A stretch of 64,000 nucleotides of DNA from Toxorhynchites rutilus septentrionalis (Eukaryota > Arthropoda > Insecta > Diptera > Culicidae): positions 165,398,325 through 165,462,324 of the forward strand of contig NC_073746.1 in assembly GCF_029784135.1 (NCBI RefSeq), in the 5' to 3' direction. Positions within the stretch are counted from its first letter, which is position 1. Every line of letters starts with the position of its first letter. Below the pieces are notes generated by a model. That model was not told where the DNA came from, did not search any database, and was given only the letters and a program-made list of their open reading frames with translations. Shown piece after piece: positions 1 to 11,084 of the stretch. The position numbers and the translations under genes were made by a program.

Positions 1-895
1 CTTGAAAAGTCGCTTTGTTGTTGAATTCATTAAGAATGAATTGCTTGTGGATATTCTGCTTGGAAAAGCATGAAAAAAGCAAGTGAATGACCCAGAAACA
101 AAAGAGACAGAAGCCCTACTTCTTTCGACACTTTTTCATTACCAGGAATAGAGCAATGGGAAAGAATCCAAATGAAGTGATTTGGATATTTATATCGACA
201 AGAATATTCAATGCATCCCTTATTTTTATTAGACAATATGATGCTTTCGTGTGTATTCAACTGGTATACTGCTGAGAATATCCGATAAAATAAAATAGTG
301 GTCAGGGAAAATAGTAATACTCAATGGTCTTAATTGTGCGGTATATTGCAGCCAATTTCGAAACATACACTGAATAAGGTTCTTCAAGTTTATGGAAGCT
401 AATGTGATGTTCAGTAAAGAGCCAGTGGATCCGTTGATTCTTAAACCATCAGCGAAAAATATTCTTGAAGAATTTTTATGGTTATATTTTGAAGCGAAAA
501 TATTAGGGATTAATGACGATAGAAGATGATCTGAAAAGTATCGAATTTTTTCCTTCATAGGAAGATCGAAATCAACCGAAGATCTGCAGAAGTTCGGGAA
601 GCTAACATTATTGAAGATGTCTGGTGAAGGTTTTATTTCTTGAGATTTGTAATGAGAGTATAGATCTACGGATCTCGACCGTTGATTCAATTCGAGAAGC
701 TTCTTACAATTTTCAATTACTAAAGGGTCCATGATTTCGCTCCGGATTAGGACGCGATAGGACAGTCCCCAAAACCGAACCTGTAATAGTAAAACACTTG
801 CAGGACATCAAGGTTCATATTGTGTGTTGATTGCATACACCCCACCATGTTCCAGTAACTGTACAGAGAAAACTTGTTCTCTGTTGACATTTTTT
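1..895 (-). mobile_element. Lian/Loa-type non-LTR retrotransposon fragment, decayed
   Basis: The minus strand encodes broken pieces of the RT C-terminus and RNase H domain of the family seen nearly intact at 58101-60189. The frame at 732-229 begins MDPLVIEN and ends just after the first catalytic Asp segment (FFADGLRINGSTG, against FFTDGSYINGSTG in the better copy). A second frame at 260-30 keeps the late RNase H motif SHCSIPGNEK. About 130 bp is missing near 840-850 relative to the better copy, and the frames shift several times. The element runs off the window start, so its 3' end is not visible. It is an old, non-functional copy. The clade call rests on the RT plus RNase H layout. Confidence 0.8.
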
Positions 896-1290
896 TATTC
901 AGAGAATATGTTCCACAAGTAGGGGAAGACGGGGTTAGACCGTCCCCCTAAGAAAACCAATTTTCATTTAAACGTCCTTCAGGATTTCCCCTATTTGTTG
1001 TACTACATATCATTGAGTATCTAATAATCCACTACTAAAAATGTGTAACTGTTGATTGTATATCTTTTTTTACGTTTTTTCATTAATTTTTGAAATGATA
1101 AAAAATTGCTTTTTATTTCACTGGTGGGGTAAGAAGGACCACCCGCGGGGTAGAACGGACCATGACGGGGTAAGACAGAGCGATACTATTTTCAAACAGT
1201 TTAGTCTAGTAAAAATAATAGGAACAGTGTTGTCTAAGGTACTAAATGTTTAGGGTTGTTCATAGACTACACACAAATCTCTGAAAATGC
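896..1290. other. Intergenic, short G-rich repeats, no gene
   Basis: No supported gene. Four related G-rich words occur near 925, 1125, 1148 and 1167 (GGGGTTAGACCG, GGGGTAAGAAGGACC, GGGGTAGAACGGACC, GGGGTAAGACAG). They may be remnants of a tandem or terminal repeat. A 65-codon open frame here has no recognisable content. Confidence 0.4.
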
Positions 1291-2065
1291 CATCAATATT
1301 CCACGTGCAGAGTTTTGCAAATATTCGTGAAAAAATTTACCAAATTGTCGGAACCTATAAGGACGATTATTCGAAAATTGTTTGTTTGAAAGTTTGAAAG
1401 AACGAGCTGCCGACTATATATTTCAATCAGTGGTGATAGATGAGAGTAGGATTTCGAAGTTACCGAGGAATTTGCTTGCCTTTCTCCTATGGATGTAGGA
1501 TTCGAGGATGTCTTGAAGGATATCGTCCAAATCATCAACCAACTCGCACGCCTTGGATCATCGTGAGTTCTCTTTCACTCGAAAACAAACTCAAGTTCAA
1601 AAAACAAATGGGAAATTTCAATTTTACCCATTTTCTGACGTTGAGATTTTCTCAACTAGGAAAATAACTAGGAAAAATGTTGATGCACTCCAGTCGATTA
1701 TTGCTGATTTTTCTTTCAGATTCTGGTACTTCAAAGCACATGAAAGAATTCTCCAATTTTCTCTACCCCATCCAGTTTCGATGATTTACATACTGCTGAA
1801 AACATGCAGATGGAACTCATTGAAACGCAGCGTGATTTAGAGTTGCGTGACAACTTTGAAAACCATGATGTCTTGGATTTCTACTCCAGATTTGTTCCAG
1901 AAGCGCGATTTCCAGAACTAATTTTATTACTTCTATGTTCAATCCACAAATATTTGTTCAGTTATGAATGAAATGAAATTAAAGTCAAGGAACAGAATCA
2001 CTGACAGTCAGTCACTATCAGTGACTATCTCTCACATTCAAGTTGATTTAAATAAAATGGCTCAA
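1291..2065 (+). pseudogene. hAT transposase remnant (GTF2IRD2/ZBED5-like type), multiply frameshifted
   Basis: Pieces in three plus-strand frames fall in the order expected for the C-terminal half of a domesticated-type hAT transposase. One frame near 1450-1560 reads DFEVTEEFACLSPMDVGF. The next piece includes KFKKQMGNFNFTHF, recalling the 'NNFTHFPTL' region. Then comes MQMELIETQRDLELRD with DFYSRFVPEARFPEL, and finally MNEMKLKSRNRITDS, matching the 'MK..KS..R..LTD' dimerisation region. No single frame spans it and stops are frequent. No terminal repeats were found. The family call is from motif order only. Confidence 0.5.
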
Positions 2066-2395
2066 GAAAGGTAGTTAGAGTGAATTCGAAACGGAGTTGG
2101 AGTATGTTTGTATTTTGAATTTTCTATATTGAAACAAACAAAAAATATTGTACAAACTTTTTGATGATTGAAAGAACGTCCAATTTAATCGTGATACCGT
2201 ATTCACATTATCAAGTATAGCCATAATTCTCGCGACTACTCTCAGCAGAGAAATTTTGAGCGAAGAAAAGTGATAACACTGCAATCGTGTAGCTCGATGC
2301 CCCCTTCACTCTCACCAAGTTTCGTGGTCCCATCAGTACTTGTTCGGTTTCCTAGCAACGATAAAGTTCGGTCTGTACGAGAAGGGATGGGAACT
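2066..2395. other. Intergenic, no gene recognised
   Basis: Short open frames on both strands show no motif, and no terminal repeat or tandem structure was noticed. It lies between two transposase remnants and is probably decayed mobile DNA. Confidence 0.3.
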
Positions 2396-2800
2396 GTCAC
2401 GTTATTGAGGTGCAGGAAAACGTCACAACAGATCTACGAGCTGCGCAAACCGTTTTCTATCAATGAACGATTCGTGTTCCGTACACTGCAACAGTATAAA
2501 GAAACAGCTAATGTGGGTGATAGAGAGGGACAGAGAGAGACATCCGAGGTCGGTACGCCTGCACAATGTTATCTATGTTGTTCATGAACGCGTTCAACGC
2601 AATCCTCTTTGGAAACAAAAGCGATCATCAGTCGAAATGAACGTACATCGATGTGTGAGTCGTTTATTGACGCCCAGATTGAAGCGAATATGTTTGGAAC
2701 GATTCAATGACTTCATTTCCGCAAATGATTGGCCATTTGCCAATTCATCGGATTATTCACAAATCTCATTGGAATTACCAATCGTCAAAGAATTCTTTTG
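2396..2800 (+). pseudogene. Tc1-like transposase fragment, N-terminal HTH with internal deletion
   Basis: Two overlapping frames carry the N-terminal helix-turn-helix region of a Tc1-type transposase. The pieces include LQQYKETANVGDRE, then RHPRSVRLHNVIYVVHERVQ, RNPLWKQKRSSVEMNV and LLTPRLKRICLERF. The last part (ANDWPFANSSDYSQ) resembles the 'WPPNSPDLNP' segment before the last catalytic residue, so most of the DDE core appears deleted. Not functional. Recognition is by motif order, with moderate confidence. Confidence 0.5.
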
Positions 2801-2872
2801 AAAAGTGGCGGCGATTAACGATTGGTTTTGCGTGAAGAGATGGTCGAATAATGTTAATTCTGTATACTTGTA

Positions 2873-4131
2873 AAGGGCGAACACGAAATTATTGCGACAC
2901 ATTAACAGGGCATAACTTTTTAACCATTGGGTAAAAATCAACCAAATTTTGCACACTTTCTCATTGATGTGTATTGTCTACATGCTGTCAAACTCGAAGT
3001 CGTGTTTTTCGATTCAACGAAAATGGAGGTGAACCAACGCGAATCGAGAGAACAAATTCTTTCCAAACACCTGGAATTTCCTGACCTGTCGCACCGGCAG
3101 TTGGGAAGAATGTTGAACATTCACGATTCAACCGTCTCCAGAGTGTTGAAGCGGATCCAGGAGCGGTTGACGTTGGACCACGGCAAATGAGCTGGGAGAA
3201 AACCGGGACCGGAGAACAAAATGACGGAGGGAAAGGTGAAGCGGATGATTAAAGCAAATCCCAACGTCTCAAGCCGTGATTTGGCTAAAAAGATTGGCAT
3301 GTCGCAGAGCTACGTCCAGAATGCAAAGAAGAGAGCTGGACTACATACATACAAGATACAGAACTTCCCAAACCGCGATGAGCGGCAACAATCGACGGCT
3401 AAAACTCGGGCACGGAAGCTCTACGAGAAGATGCTGACAAAATATGGCTGCTGTGTGATGGACGACGAAACGTATATAAAAGCCGATTTTAAGTAAATTC
3501 CGGGGTTGGAGTTTTTCACCGGCAAGAGCAAGTTCGATGTGGACGACAAATTTAAGAAGAAGAAAATGTCGAAGTTCGTCTCCAAATATCTCGTTTGGCA
3601 GGCCATCTGCTCTTGCGGACTGAGGAGTGAGCCTTTCGTGACAAAGGGCACAGTAAATGGCGAGATTTCTTGCAGCAGCACGACGAAGCTCCGCTATCTT
3701 GGCCAGATTTGGCATCATGCCACTATTCTAAAAGTGTCCTGGAGTGGTATGAGGCCAATTCTGTCCATTTTGTTCCAAAGGACATGAACCCGCCAAACTG
3801 TCCGGAGCTGCGCCCGGTGGAGCAGTACTGGGCAATAATGAAGCGAGAACTTCGGAAGAGCAAGAAGACAGTCAAAGACGAGAAGGACATGTTAAGAAAA
3901 TGGAAAAAAAACTGAGAAACTGGTACCGGATGACACTGTAAAGACTTTGATGGAGGGCTTCAAGCGAAAATGCGTTCAATTTTACACTCAAGGCTCCATC
4001 GATTAACTTTTCTTTTGATTTTTGAAGTAAATATATTTATAAAACTACCCTGAAATTTTGGTTTGATTCTAAACATTATAAGAAAATTGGCATGATATTT
4101 TCGGTGTCGCAATAATATCGTGTTTGCCCTT
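2873..4131 (+). mobile_element. ITmDD37E (Tc1/mariner superfamily) DNA transposon
   Basis: A complete DNA transposon of about 1.26 kb. The TIR begins AAGGGCGAACACG at the left. The right end is its near-exact inverse, ending GTTTGCCCTT at 4131. TA target duplications lie at 2871-2872 and 4132-4133, and the roughly 27-bp TIRs differ at only about two positions. It encodes one transposase frame, now broken (see 3023-4006). DD37E elements are known from mosquitoes, which fits the host inference. Having ends intact while the gene is broken is typical of a copy mobilised in trans or recently inactivated. Confidence 0.9.
3023..4006 (+). pseudogene. ITmDD37E transposase, broken
   Basis: This encodes a cut-and-paste transposase of about 330 residues. 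The start is ATG at 3023 (MEVNQRESREQ), with paired HTH motifs (LSHRQLGRMLNIHDSTVSRV, then SSRDLAKKIGMSQSYVQ). The first catalytic Asp is in VMDDETYIK near 3457-3480, the second in WPDLASCH near 3700-3720, and Glu in RPVEQYW near 3820. Exactly 37 residues separate the second Asp from Glu, hence DD37E. Lesions are an in-frame TGA at 3188-3190, a TAA at 3494-3496, about 45 bp lost near 3665, and one extra A near 3910. The original stop is TAA at 4004-4006. Confidence 0.88.
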
Positions 4132-4171
4132 TATACCTTCAAAAAATGTTTTGGGTTTTTATCTCATTTTT

Positions 4172-5140
4172 GACGTAGAACTACGTCTTTCATTAAGGGT
4201 GCCAAATCAGAAAACAGGTCACGTTTTTATGAAATAAAGTTAACGTTAATAACTATTTTTGCCGTGAACGGATTGTGGCGATTTACATACTAACAGAATC
4301 GGAAATTTCCTAAGATTTGTTTAATATGTTATACATTAGAATCCCCCGGTTTGTAAATGGTTAAAATTCATGAAAACTTTAGCGTTTCCATTTTCCCATA
4401 CATTTGTTCTGTCCATTTGTGTACTTTCCCGAACAGAGCTGTCAATAACGAGCAACTTATCGACGACCAACGGAGGGGAAATCCTAGGATTTAATGTCTC
4501 CGTGAACAAAGGAAAAGTAGAAGAATGAAGGGGAATACTTGCCTAGAGTATAAACAGTGGATCTCGCTGATGCAAACTTTCATTCGGCATCGGACTGTTG
4601 AGCAATCCAGTTCACTTTGCTTTCGCTGCGCTTCGAACTAAGATTGGACCCCACCAGTGGTAATCCAACTTGGATATCGTCGTTTGGTTTTTCTGTTCGT
4701 TCTTGCGTGCTTTTCTTTCCGTGTCATACATTGGACGCTTCGCGTAGTGTGTGATGAGAAAGAAGAAGAGAAAGGCAGGCTCGAGCCCTGCAAAAAACGA
4801 ACGCATTGCCAGGGGCAATAAAATTTCGAGGCAAGCGTCATCTAATGATGCACGCGATGTTGCAAGTTTTGTCATTGTTGTTCTTTCCATGCGGTGCCAA
4901 AAATATATTGATGTAGTTATGAGATGTGGAATAATGGTGCTGGTGCAACATGTATATAATCGACTGTAGCCGAGTCTATGTCAATTGCGAAAAAAGCTAC
5001 CGGAATAGCGTTCGAGATGAATTTTCAATGCATTGACATGAAATAAATTGCGACATAAGATCAGCTAGTGTATTGCTCTGCAAGGGAAAGGATGAATCAT
5101 CAATCAATTATCGTCAACTGATTCTACAATGAAAAAAAAA
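4172..5140 (+). repeat. Palindrome-ended repeat family A, 3'-truncated copy
   Basis: The copy starts with the palindrome GACGTAGAACTACGTC (4172-4187), then TTTCATTAAGGGTGCC. It matches 61080-62865 in inverted orientation, with about 0.8 kb deleted near 4880-4900. ATG at 4754 opens a 72-codon frame (MRKKKRKAGSSPAKNE) whose first 34 residues match the copy at 62266. The hairpin end present on fuller copies is missing here. Together with 60.9-62.9 kb it forms an inverted pair nearly 57 kb apart. Confidence 0.75.
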
Positions 5141-5208
5141 AAATTTACGTTTTATTAGGAACAGTAGTAAGAAAAAAATCTTCGTGGCCCGCGACTATAA
5201 TGATAATT

Positions 5209-5462
5209 GAGGGGCTCAGAATGCAAGGGGTGTAAGTTACTTGATCGATTTCTCTTTGTCAACTTTTTCTTTGATTAATAATTCAACTGCAAAAACGTTC
5301 CAATTTGAGTTTGCTATAGAATCTGATAGATGAGGTTCTGACCTACCTTTTACATTGTCAAATAAGCTGGGAATGGGTTTGCAGCTAAGTTATGACCAAA
5401 AGAGAGAGACGATGTAGAGAAATCGATCAAATCACTTACACCCCTTTCATTCTAAGCCCCTC
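5209..5462. mobile_element. 254-bp MITE (TIR GAGGGGCTYAGAATG), copy 1
   Basis: Terminal inverted repeats of about 30 bp start GAGGGGCTCAGAATG and end CATTCTAAGCCCCTC. A 4-bp AATT flanks both sides (5205-5208, 5463-5466). It shares full-length similarity with 7324-7578. There is no coding capacity, so it is non-autonomous. The superfamily is not assigned. The two copies have W-only 4-bp flanks, AATT here and ATAT in copy 2, which suggests a 4-bp duplication. Confidence 0.85.
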
Positions 5463-5469
5463 AATTCTA

Positions 5470-6890
5470 ATGCGGCCACTGCTCTAGAGACACTAAAATG
5501 ACTAAAAACACGAAACAATTACACCCACCTATACATATCATCAAAATATAATAGGCTTTTGCAAGTATCGTAAAAGTTAAAAGTATAGAATCATGAAAAT
5601 TATGGACATACAATCTCACCGATGATTCAAATTGGCTGAGATGGAAACCTCCGGTTAAGTTTCACCTCGAAGGGGGAATCGAAAAACTGCTACCATAGAA
5701 GTATTTATTAATCCGATAGGTAGGGTTCAGGTGGTGTCACCTTCCCAGGGGCGGAAAAATATGCAAGGGCGAAAAAAATAACAATTCATTTTCCAGGTAC
5801 GTTACTCACAGCAATCAGTCGATTTGGTCCTGATTTATAATTCCTAACAAATTTAAGCCCATTTGATGGGAGGGAAAAAAAACTTCCATCCTCAAATCCG
5901 TAAAACACACGACGGCTTAGTCTTTATTACCATCCATAACCAATTTGGTTGATTTAAAGCTCTCCCGGCGTTTGATTTATCGGTGTCTAACTTTTCATTT
6001 TGTGTCCCCCGACAATCGCACTCTGTACTTGTTGGTCTCTGTTGTTGCGTTGCCTGCGTAGTATTTCCGGGTTTACCAGTGGGGTTTTTTTTTTCCTGGA
6101 ATTATATCCACTAGCTGATAATAAGCCCAAATCTTCTGATTGTGTCGTTTTATTTATGATTCCATGGGAGCGCATGGTGTTCGGTGAACAAAATCACCTC
6201 TCATAGAATATTATGCGTCTCCACGTGGAAGAGCTGAACCAATATATTTATCCGATCTGCACCCCTGGGAATCGCACCCAACTCGTTTCGTGTTAGATAT
6301 ACCGGAACATGTCAACGGGTATGTGATCTATGTTTTTAGTGTGCAGGAAGACTCACATCATAGAACGGGTCGGTCGGTTGCCAGAGTGCTCGGTCGTCAC
6401 ACAGCACCGTGGACAGACACTGCAAGCTGAATGGAAACATAAATCTTCCGGCACAATTTTCAAATCAACGATCCTGACAACATTTTACTGTATGGTGCAC
6501 TTGCTGTCGGATAGGGTTCAACAGGGGAGTGTTACTACTGAGCGGAACGAAACGGATCGTTCAAGTTAAAATAAATAGTGCATATGTTTACGACAGCCGG
6601 TAGCCCTCGAGAAGATGGATGTTCGGTTGAGGAAATAAGATAGAATTCAATTCCGCAAGTGACACATCAGTAACCTGAACGAAGCAGAAACAAAACATTC
6701 TTTGGATAGTATGCTTTCCCAAATGAGTTGTTAAAGTTTTATTCCCGCTCGTATAATCGGATGATTGGAAATAGTTTCTATTGGTCTTGAGTTTGATTGT
6801 ACTGTTCGAGAGGGATGGAACGAGGGGGTGAATCGATTACTTGCTGCTCCCTAGAGAAAAGTCTTCTATTTGGACATGGTTTTGAATTTT
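5470..6890. other. Non-coding, possibly single-copy intronic/intergenic DNA
   Basis: No gene or repeat recognised. Base composition is more balanced than in the neighbouring transposons, and no part was seen elsewhere in the window. Open frames at 5987-6206 (both strands) and 6330-6569 have no motif. It could be part of a large intron of the KChIP gene at 31-32 kb, but nothing in the sequence proves that. Confidence 0.4.
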
Positions 6891-7029
6891 GTGGTTCGGA
6901 AAAAAGAGCATTTTATCTATAGTAATTGTAACTAATATAAACAAATTCTTAATTTTTTAATTTACTCTGAAAATTCCTAAAATTTATACTTTTTCTAATA
7001 TCTCTCCAGAATATCTAAGATTCAATTTT

Positions 7030-7323
7030 AATATAGTGCAATTCCGAACAGATTTAAAAAACTTGTATTTTTAATTCGAACGAAAGTTTGTATTTCGTTT
7101 GGGTTGGAGGAAATATGAGCTTTTCACAGCATTTGGGAATTTTTTGGCTCAAATGTCCCTTTTGAAACCGTAATCTCACAAAAATTTTCGAAGTTTCGAA
7201 AATTCATAAAAATTCGATGTTTCACAAAGTTTGTCAAAAATGGTTTAACATTTTTGTACCCATTTTTTTAATTTTTAACATAACTTCTATTTTTAATGAA
7301 AAAATAAAAAATTAAAAATATAT
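7030..7323 (+). repeat. AT-rich dispersed repeat family C, fragment
   Basis: This matches 57170-57310 and 57990-58097. Shared words include AACTTGTATTTTTAATTCG, CACAGCATTTGGGAATTTTT and CACAAAGTTTGTCAAAAA. No coding capacity. The copy is cut by the MITE starting at 7324. The same family hosts the nested insertions at 57-63 kb. Confidence 0.65.
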
Positions 7324-7578
7324 GAGGGGCTCAGAATGCAAGGGGTGTAAGTGACTTGAACGATTTCTCTTCGTCAACTTTTTATTTAGTTTATAACTCA
7401 ACTGCAAAAACTTTCCAATTTAAGTTTGCTATAGAATCCGATAGATGAGGTTCCGACCGATTTTAAACATTGGTAAATACAGCTGGGAATGTATTTGCAG
7501 CTAAGTTATGACCAAAAGAGAGAGTCGAAGTAGAGAAATCGATCAAATCACTTACGCCCCTTTCATTCTAAGCCCCTC
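7324..7578. mobile_element. 254/255-bp MITE, copy 2
   Basis: Second copy of the MITE at 5209-5462, with the same ends (GAGGGGCTCAGAATG and CATTCTAAGCCCCTC) and similarity throughout. It is flanked by ATAT at 7320-7323 and 7579-7582. It inserted into repeat family C and sits 13 bp from the hAT element that starts at 7592. Confidence 0.85.
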
Positions 7579-7771
7579 ATATATTCTAGATCAGGGGTTC
7601 TCAAACTATTTTGGGCCACAGACCCCTTTTCTAGAATGAAGTCATACCTCAGACCCCTATAGCCAAATTTTTTTGAGAATCCTAACTTTATTATTTTTTC
7701 TTACTGAATTTAATAATTATTAATTTTAAAATATTGCAGTTAGTTAAATAAGTAAACTTGACATTATTTTC

Positions 7772-7850
7772 CATGGAGGCGATCTGGCGCAGTGGTAACA
7801 TCCGTGCCTCGCACGCAAAGGGTCACGAGCTCAATTCTCACTTCCGATAT
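7772..7850 (+). repeat. tRNA-derived SINE head
   Basis: GGAGGCGATCTGGCGCAGTG begins a tRNA-like segment. The A-box-like word is TGGCGCAGTGG and the B-box-like word is GAGCTCAATTC. It is inside the hAT element. The spacing fits a tRNA-derived Pol III SINE head, but there is no discriminator or cloverleaf good enough for a tRNA gene. A diverged relative lies on the minus strand at 48710-48800. Confidence 0.6.
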
Positions 7851-8094
7851 CTTCCAAAAAATCAAAGTAATATGACAAACCAGCCAAAAGTTTTGAAAGT
7901 CAACATAATACAGAAAAAATATGTTCTCATCATATTCAACAAAATAAGTAGATATTAAATTTAGTAAATATCAAGTGTAATTAAGAATTATTAATACAAA
8001 TTACACACAAACTATAAAAACATTGGTTTGCGATCTATCCGCAACTACCAAAATATCAAAATACGGTTCGATATAGGTTAGTTAAACCTTAAAT

Positions 8095-8780
8095 CTCCCC
8101 GTTCGTTGATTTCAAATGGTTCGTTTGGTTTCGGATTGCTTGTAACCATACTGAAACCTTTTTCGGCAAAGTAAGATGAAAAACTGAATCCTTTTTAGAC
8201 AAAGTAAGATGAAAAAACGAGAAGATATTTTTAAGCAATGTCCCACAACGCAGGATACTGTGTTTCAATATTGCATTGCAACCAGAAATTATGACAACTT
8301 TGGTTGTACTCCTGCTTGAGCTCCTCATTTGTGCTGATGATAATCAACCTTTCTTTCATTATAACCTTGGCTCATTCCATGGCTGTGATATAGTATGGAT
8401 TTATTATCCCTTGAGGAATTTGAAAACTTTGAAGATCCTTAAACATCTTAGTAAAATCTAGGGCTCAGATCTTCTGCTACTAAAAGTTGCCTGTGTATCA
8501 CCTTACGCAGTTGTAACTTTGAGCTGTAAAACCACGATGACGACCAACCATAGATGGTGCAATATCAGTCACCCTGAAATAGCTTGGTCGGTAAAAAAAA
8601 ACCGTTCCACGGCCTGAAAGATCGATTCTCCTCCGGTATCAGTATCCATATATGTAGCAAAAATCATTTTTTGTCACATATTCTTATCTTTAATACATCA
8701 AACATACCCTAACAACAGAGCTTCATTGCTGGATAATGTAGACTTGTCCAGCTGGAGAGAAAATCTGTTGGTCTATACTA
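8095..8780 (-). pseudogene. hAT transposase remnant inside the hAT element
   Basis: Conceptual translation of the minus strand contains TDIAPSMVGRHRGFTAQ (about 8572-8519), matching the conserved 'TDGAPSMVGR..GF' stretch around a catalytic Asp in ZBED5/SCAND3-like hAT transposases. It is preceded by IDLSGRGTVFFYRPSYF. Downstream frames are full of stops. This confirms the superfamily inferred from the 8-bp duplication and CAG ends of the surrounding element. Confidence 0.65.
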
Positions 8781-9495
8781 AATTGAATATCATAACATTT
8801 CATTTCATAAGATAACGTGGCAGAATCCGGAAGTTAATTCTGTTTAAAATTCTTCACAAAAATACACAAAATTGTACACATTAATACCCTTTCTTCTGTT
8901 TATTCAATTATGCAGAAGGAGAAAAGGAGTTATCATTTATCATTTTTAAACACAAGTCAAAATAGTTAGAATCTACATAAATATGAGCCTAAGTCAAAAA
9001 AATCTATGACTACAGAAGTATGAGTATATCCTTTCGAACTTCTAAATCAGCAGCCAATTAAATTCATTAATTGCATTTTTATCATAACCAAACAACATGC
9101 TCGATATTATGATATCCTGGACCACAATTACATAAATTGTTAGTAACAAGACCTATACAATAAAGACATGCATCGAGCCCGAATAGACTGAACATTGGGG
9201 AAAATAGAGTAAAACCATCTTCCAAGATTATCCCTCCATTGATTCTTCCACCTTATAACTGCCTGTGCTCGTTGCGTAAGGGAGGAAAGCGAGTGGTTAG
9301 TGCGTCAAATCGTCAAATTGTTTTGTTTTTTACTATATTTTCTGTTCGTGTTCCAGGAAAAAAAAGCTGGATAAATTCCCTGTCTAATGGTATATGACAC
9401 AACATATATCGAAATAACGATTTTGAGTAATATGGGTTTGAAACACTTAATGAATCATTATATTTTCCGTAGAGTAATCCCCCTATATCCCTATA

Positions 9496-9657
9496 CAGGT
9501 AAAACTGTTTTTGTGCGATTTCTCATTTGTGTGACTCTTTAGGTGCAATTTTATTATTTGTACGATTAGTTTGTGTGATTCAAGACCCGATGTCATAATA
9601 AAATCGTTCAAACGAGGAATCAAGTAAAAACGGAGCGCACAAAAACAGGTTTGCCTG
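9496..9657. mobile_element. 162-bp pogo/Tigger-like MITE
   Basis: TIRs read CAGGTAAAACTGTTTTTGTG at the left and, inverted, CAGGCAAACCTGTTTTTGTG at the right. TA duplications lie at 9494-9495 and 9658-9659. The CAGG.AAACCT start resembles pogo/Tigger ends. There is no coding capacity. It is inserted in the hAT element. Confidence 0.8.
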
Positions 9658-10346
9658 TATAGAAATCAAAGACATAGCCCTATGTAAAAAAAACACACAT
9701 AGGTAACCAAGCATTTTTAAGCTCTTTTTCAATCACTTTATTCTAGTCTCTATTTAGCTATTTTAACACATTGTAATCTCTTGATCAAATTAGTAGATGA
9801 GTGTATTATCATTCAAGCTGCAACGTATTTCAGAACGCAAATGAACTTGCAACCTAAGGTTATACTTGTTATACAGTAAATTATCTGGAGCATGTTTATA
9901 CATAATTTTAATGATGACTTCTTTCGCAGTAAATCGCGTATATGTTTAAAATACAGAGAAATTTAAAACGTGTCTGAAGGGCGCTCAAACACATTATCTT
10001 GCGCGAACCTGTTCACGTTTTTTTACCTACAGAATTGTTCATCTTGTACTTTTTGTACTTTTTTCTTTTCGTCTTGCGCACGTTCATCTTCTTGTTGAGT
10101 TTTGAAAATGTACAGCAATTATACTTTCTACTACAATATTAGTCATTCTTATAACAGGGTGATTCACGCAACACAACTAATGACGCATCTTAAATATTTC
10201 AAATAAGAACTTTTGTTATTTGATAGGGGTCGATTTTCAGACCTCGTCGACCCCCAAAATCAATTTTCGTTTGTGTCGACCCCTGAGAAACCGAAATCGA
10301 CCCCAGGGGGTCGATATCGACCACTTGGAGAAACCCTGTTCTAGAT

Positions 10347-11084
10347 ATTGCAAACTAAAGTTGTTTTTTTTTGTAAATAAAAAAAAAGTTTTTATTTTTA
10401 GTTAATTTTTTTCTCAGTGTATATTTTGTCAATTGTCGATTTCATTTGGAATTACTCTATATTTTTGTTATATGTAAATACCGAATTCAACTGCGCAAGA
10501 GTAGTATAAGTGGTTGACAATGTGTAAGATTTAATTTTGAGATATAATTGGTCAAATTTGTACTCCAAAAATAGTCAACCAAAAGGAGCAATTAGAGTAA
10601 TAGCGAAATATAATTTGAATACAAACAAAGGATCGTGATTCTAACGTCGGTCAAATGATAAAAATTTCACAATTGCTTTCTGAAAAGATCATTCAAGGCC
10701 ACCGTTCCAGCATACCCACAAACATCATCATCAGCAGCGGGTAGCGGCCAACGAGTTTTAATTTTCTAGCCAGCACACAGTGATGATACTGAGGCAAAAT
10801 AGCATGTGGCTGCATTCAGTTTGTTTAAAAGGATGCATTGGCAAAATAAGGATACAAATTTCGACATGGCGAGAATAAGGATGAATCCATGGCACTTTTC
10901 AGGGCCACCGAACCTCCGACCAAAACAGTAATTTCAATACAATTATATGCAACAGCTCGATCCATTCTATAGTAATATCAGAAATTATAATAATAAAAAG
11001 CAAATTGGTTTTTTATAACTTGTTTGCCGAGATTTAGAAGTATTTTTGGGCTTGTTGTTGGTTGGAGACATTCCGATCGATAAC
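10347..11084. other. Intergenic AT-rich spacer, no gene
   Basis: No supported gene. The stretch is AT-rich. A more complex segment at 10680-10920 has no recognised motif, and a weakly similar word string (hAACGAGTTT.AATTTTC) recurs near 23440. Confidence 0.35.

Larger units (their letters stand above)
7592..10338 (-). mobile_element. hAT DNA transposon with 8-bp target duplication
   Basis: The left end CAGGGGTTCTCAAACT (7592) and right end (inverse reads CAGGGTTTCTCCAAGT, ending 10338) are diverged TIRs typical of hAT elements. They are flanked by a perfect 8-bp duplication TTCTAGAT at 7584-7591 and 10339-10346. Inside are a minus-strand transposase remnant (8095-8780), a tRNA-derived SINE-like segment (7772-7850) and a pogo-like MITE (9496-9657). 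The right subterminal region (10226-10330) carries repeated TCGACCCC/GGGGTCGA words, probably transposase binding sites. It is not autonomous. Confidence 0.88.

Noticed and set aside
2270..2587. 105-codon plus frame as an independent gene
   Set aside because: Its second half is the frameshifted continuation of the Tc1 HTH remnant (2396-2800); the first half has no motif.
7772..7850. tRNA gene
   Set aside because: Boxes present but no credible cloverleaf or 3' acceptor stem; lies inside a hAT element and has a diverged copy at 48710.
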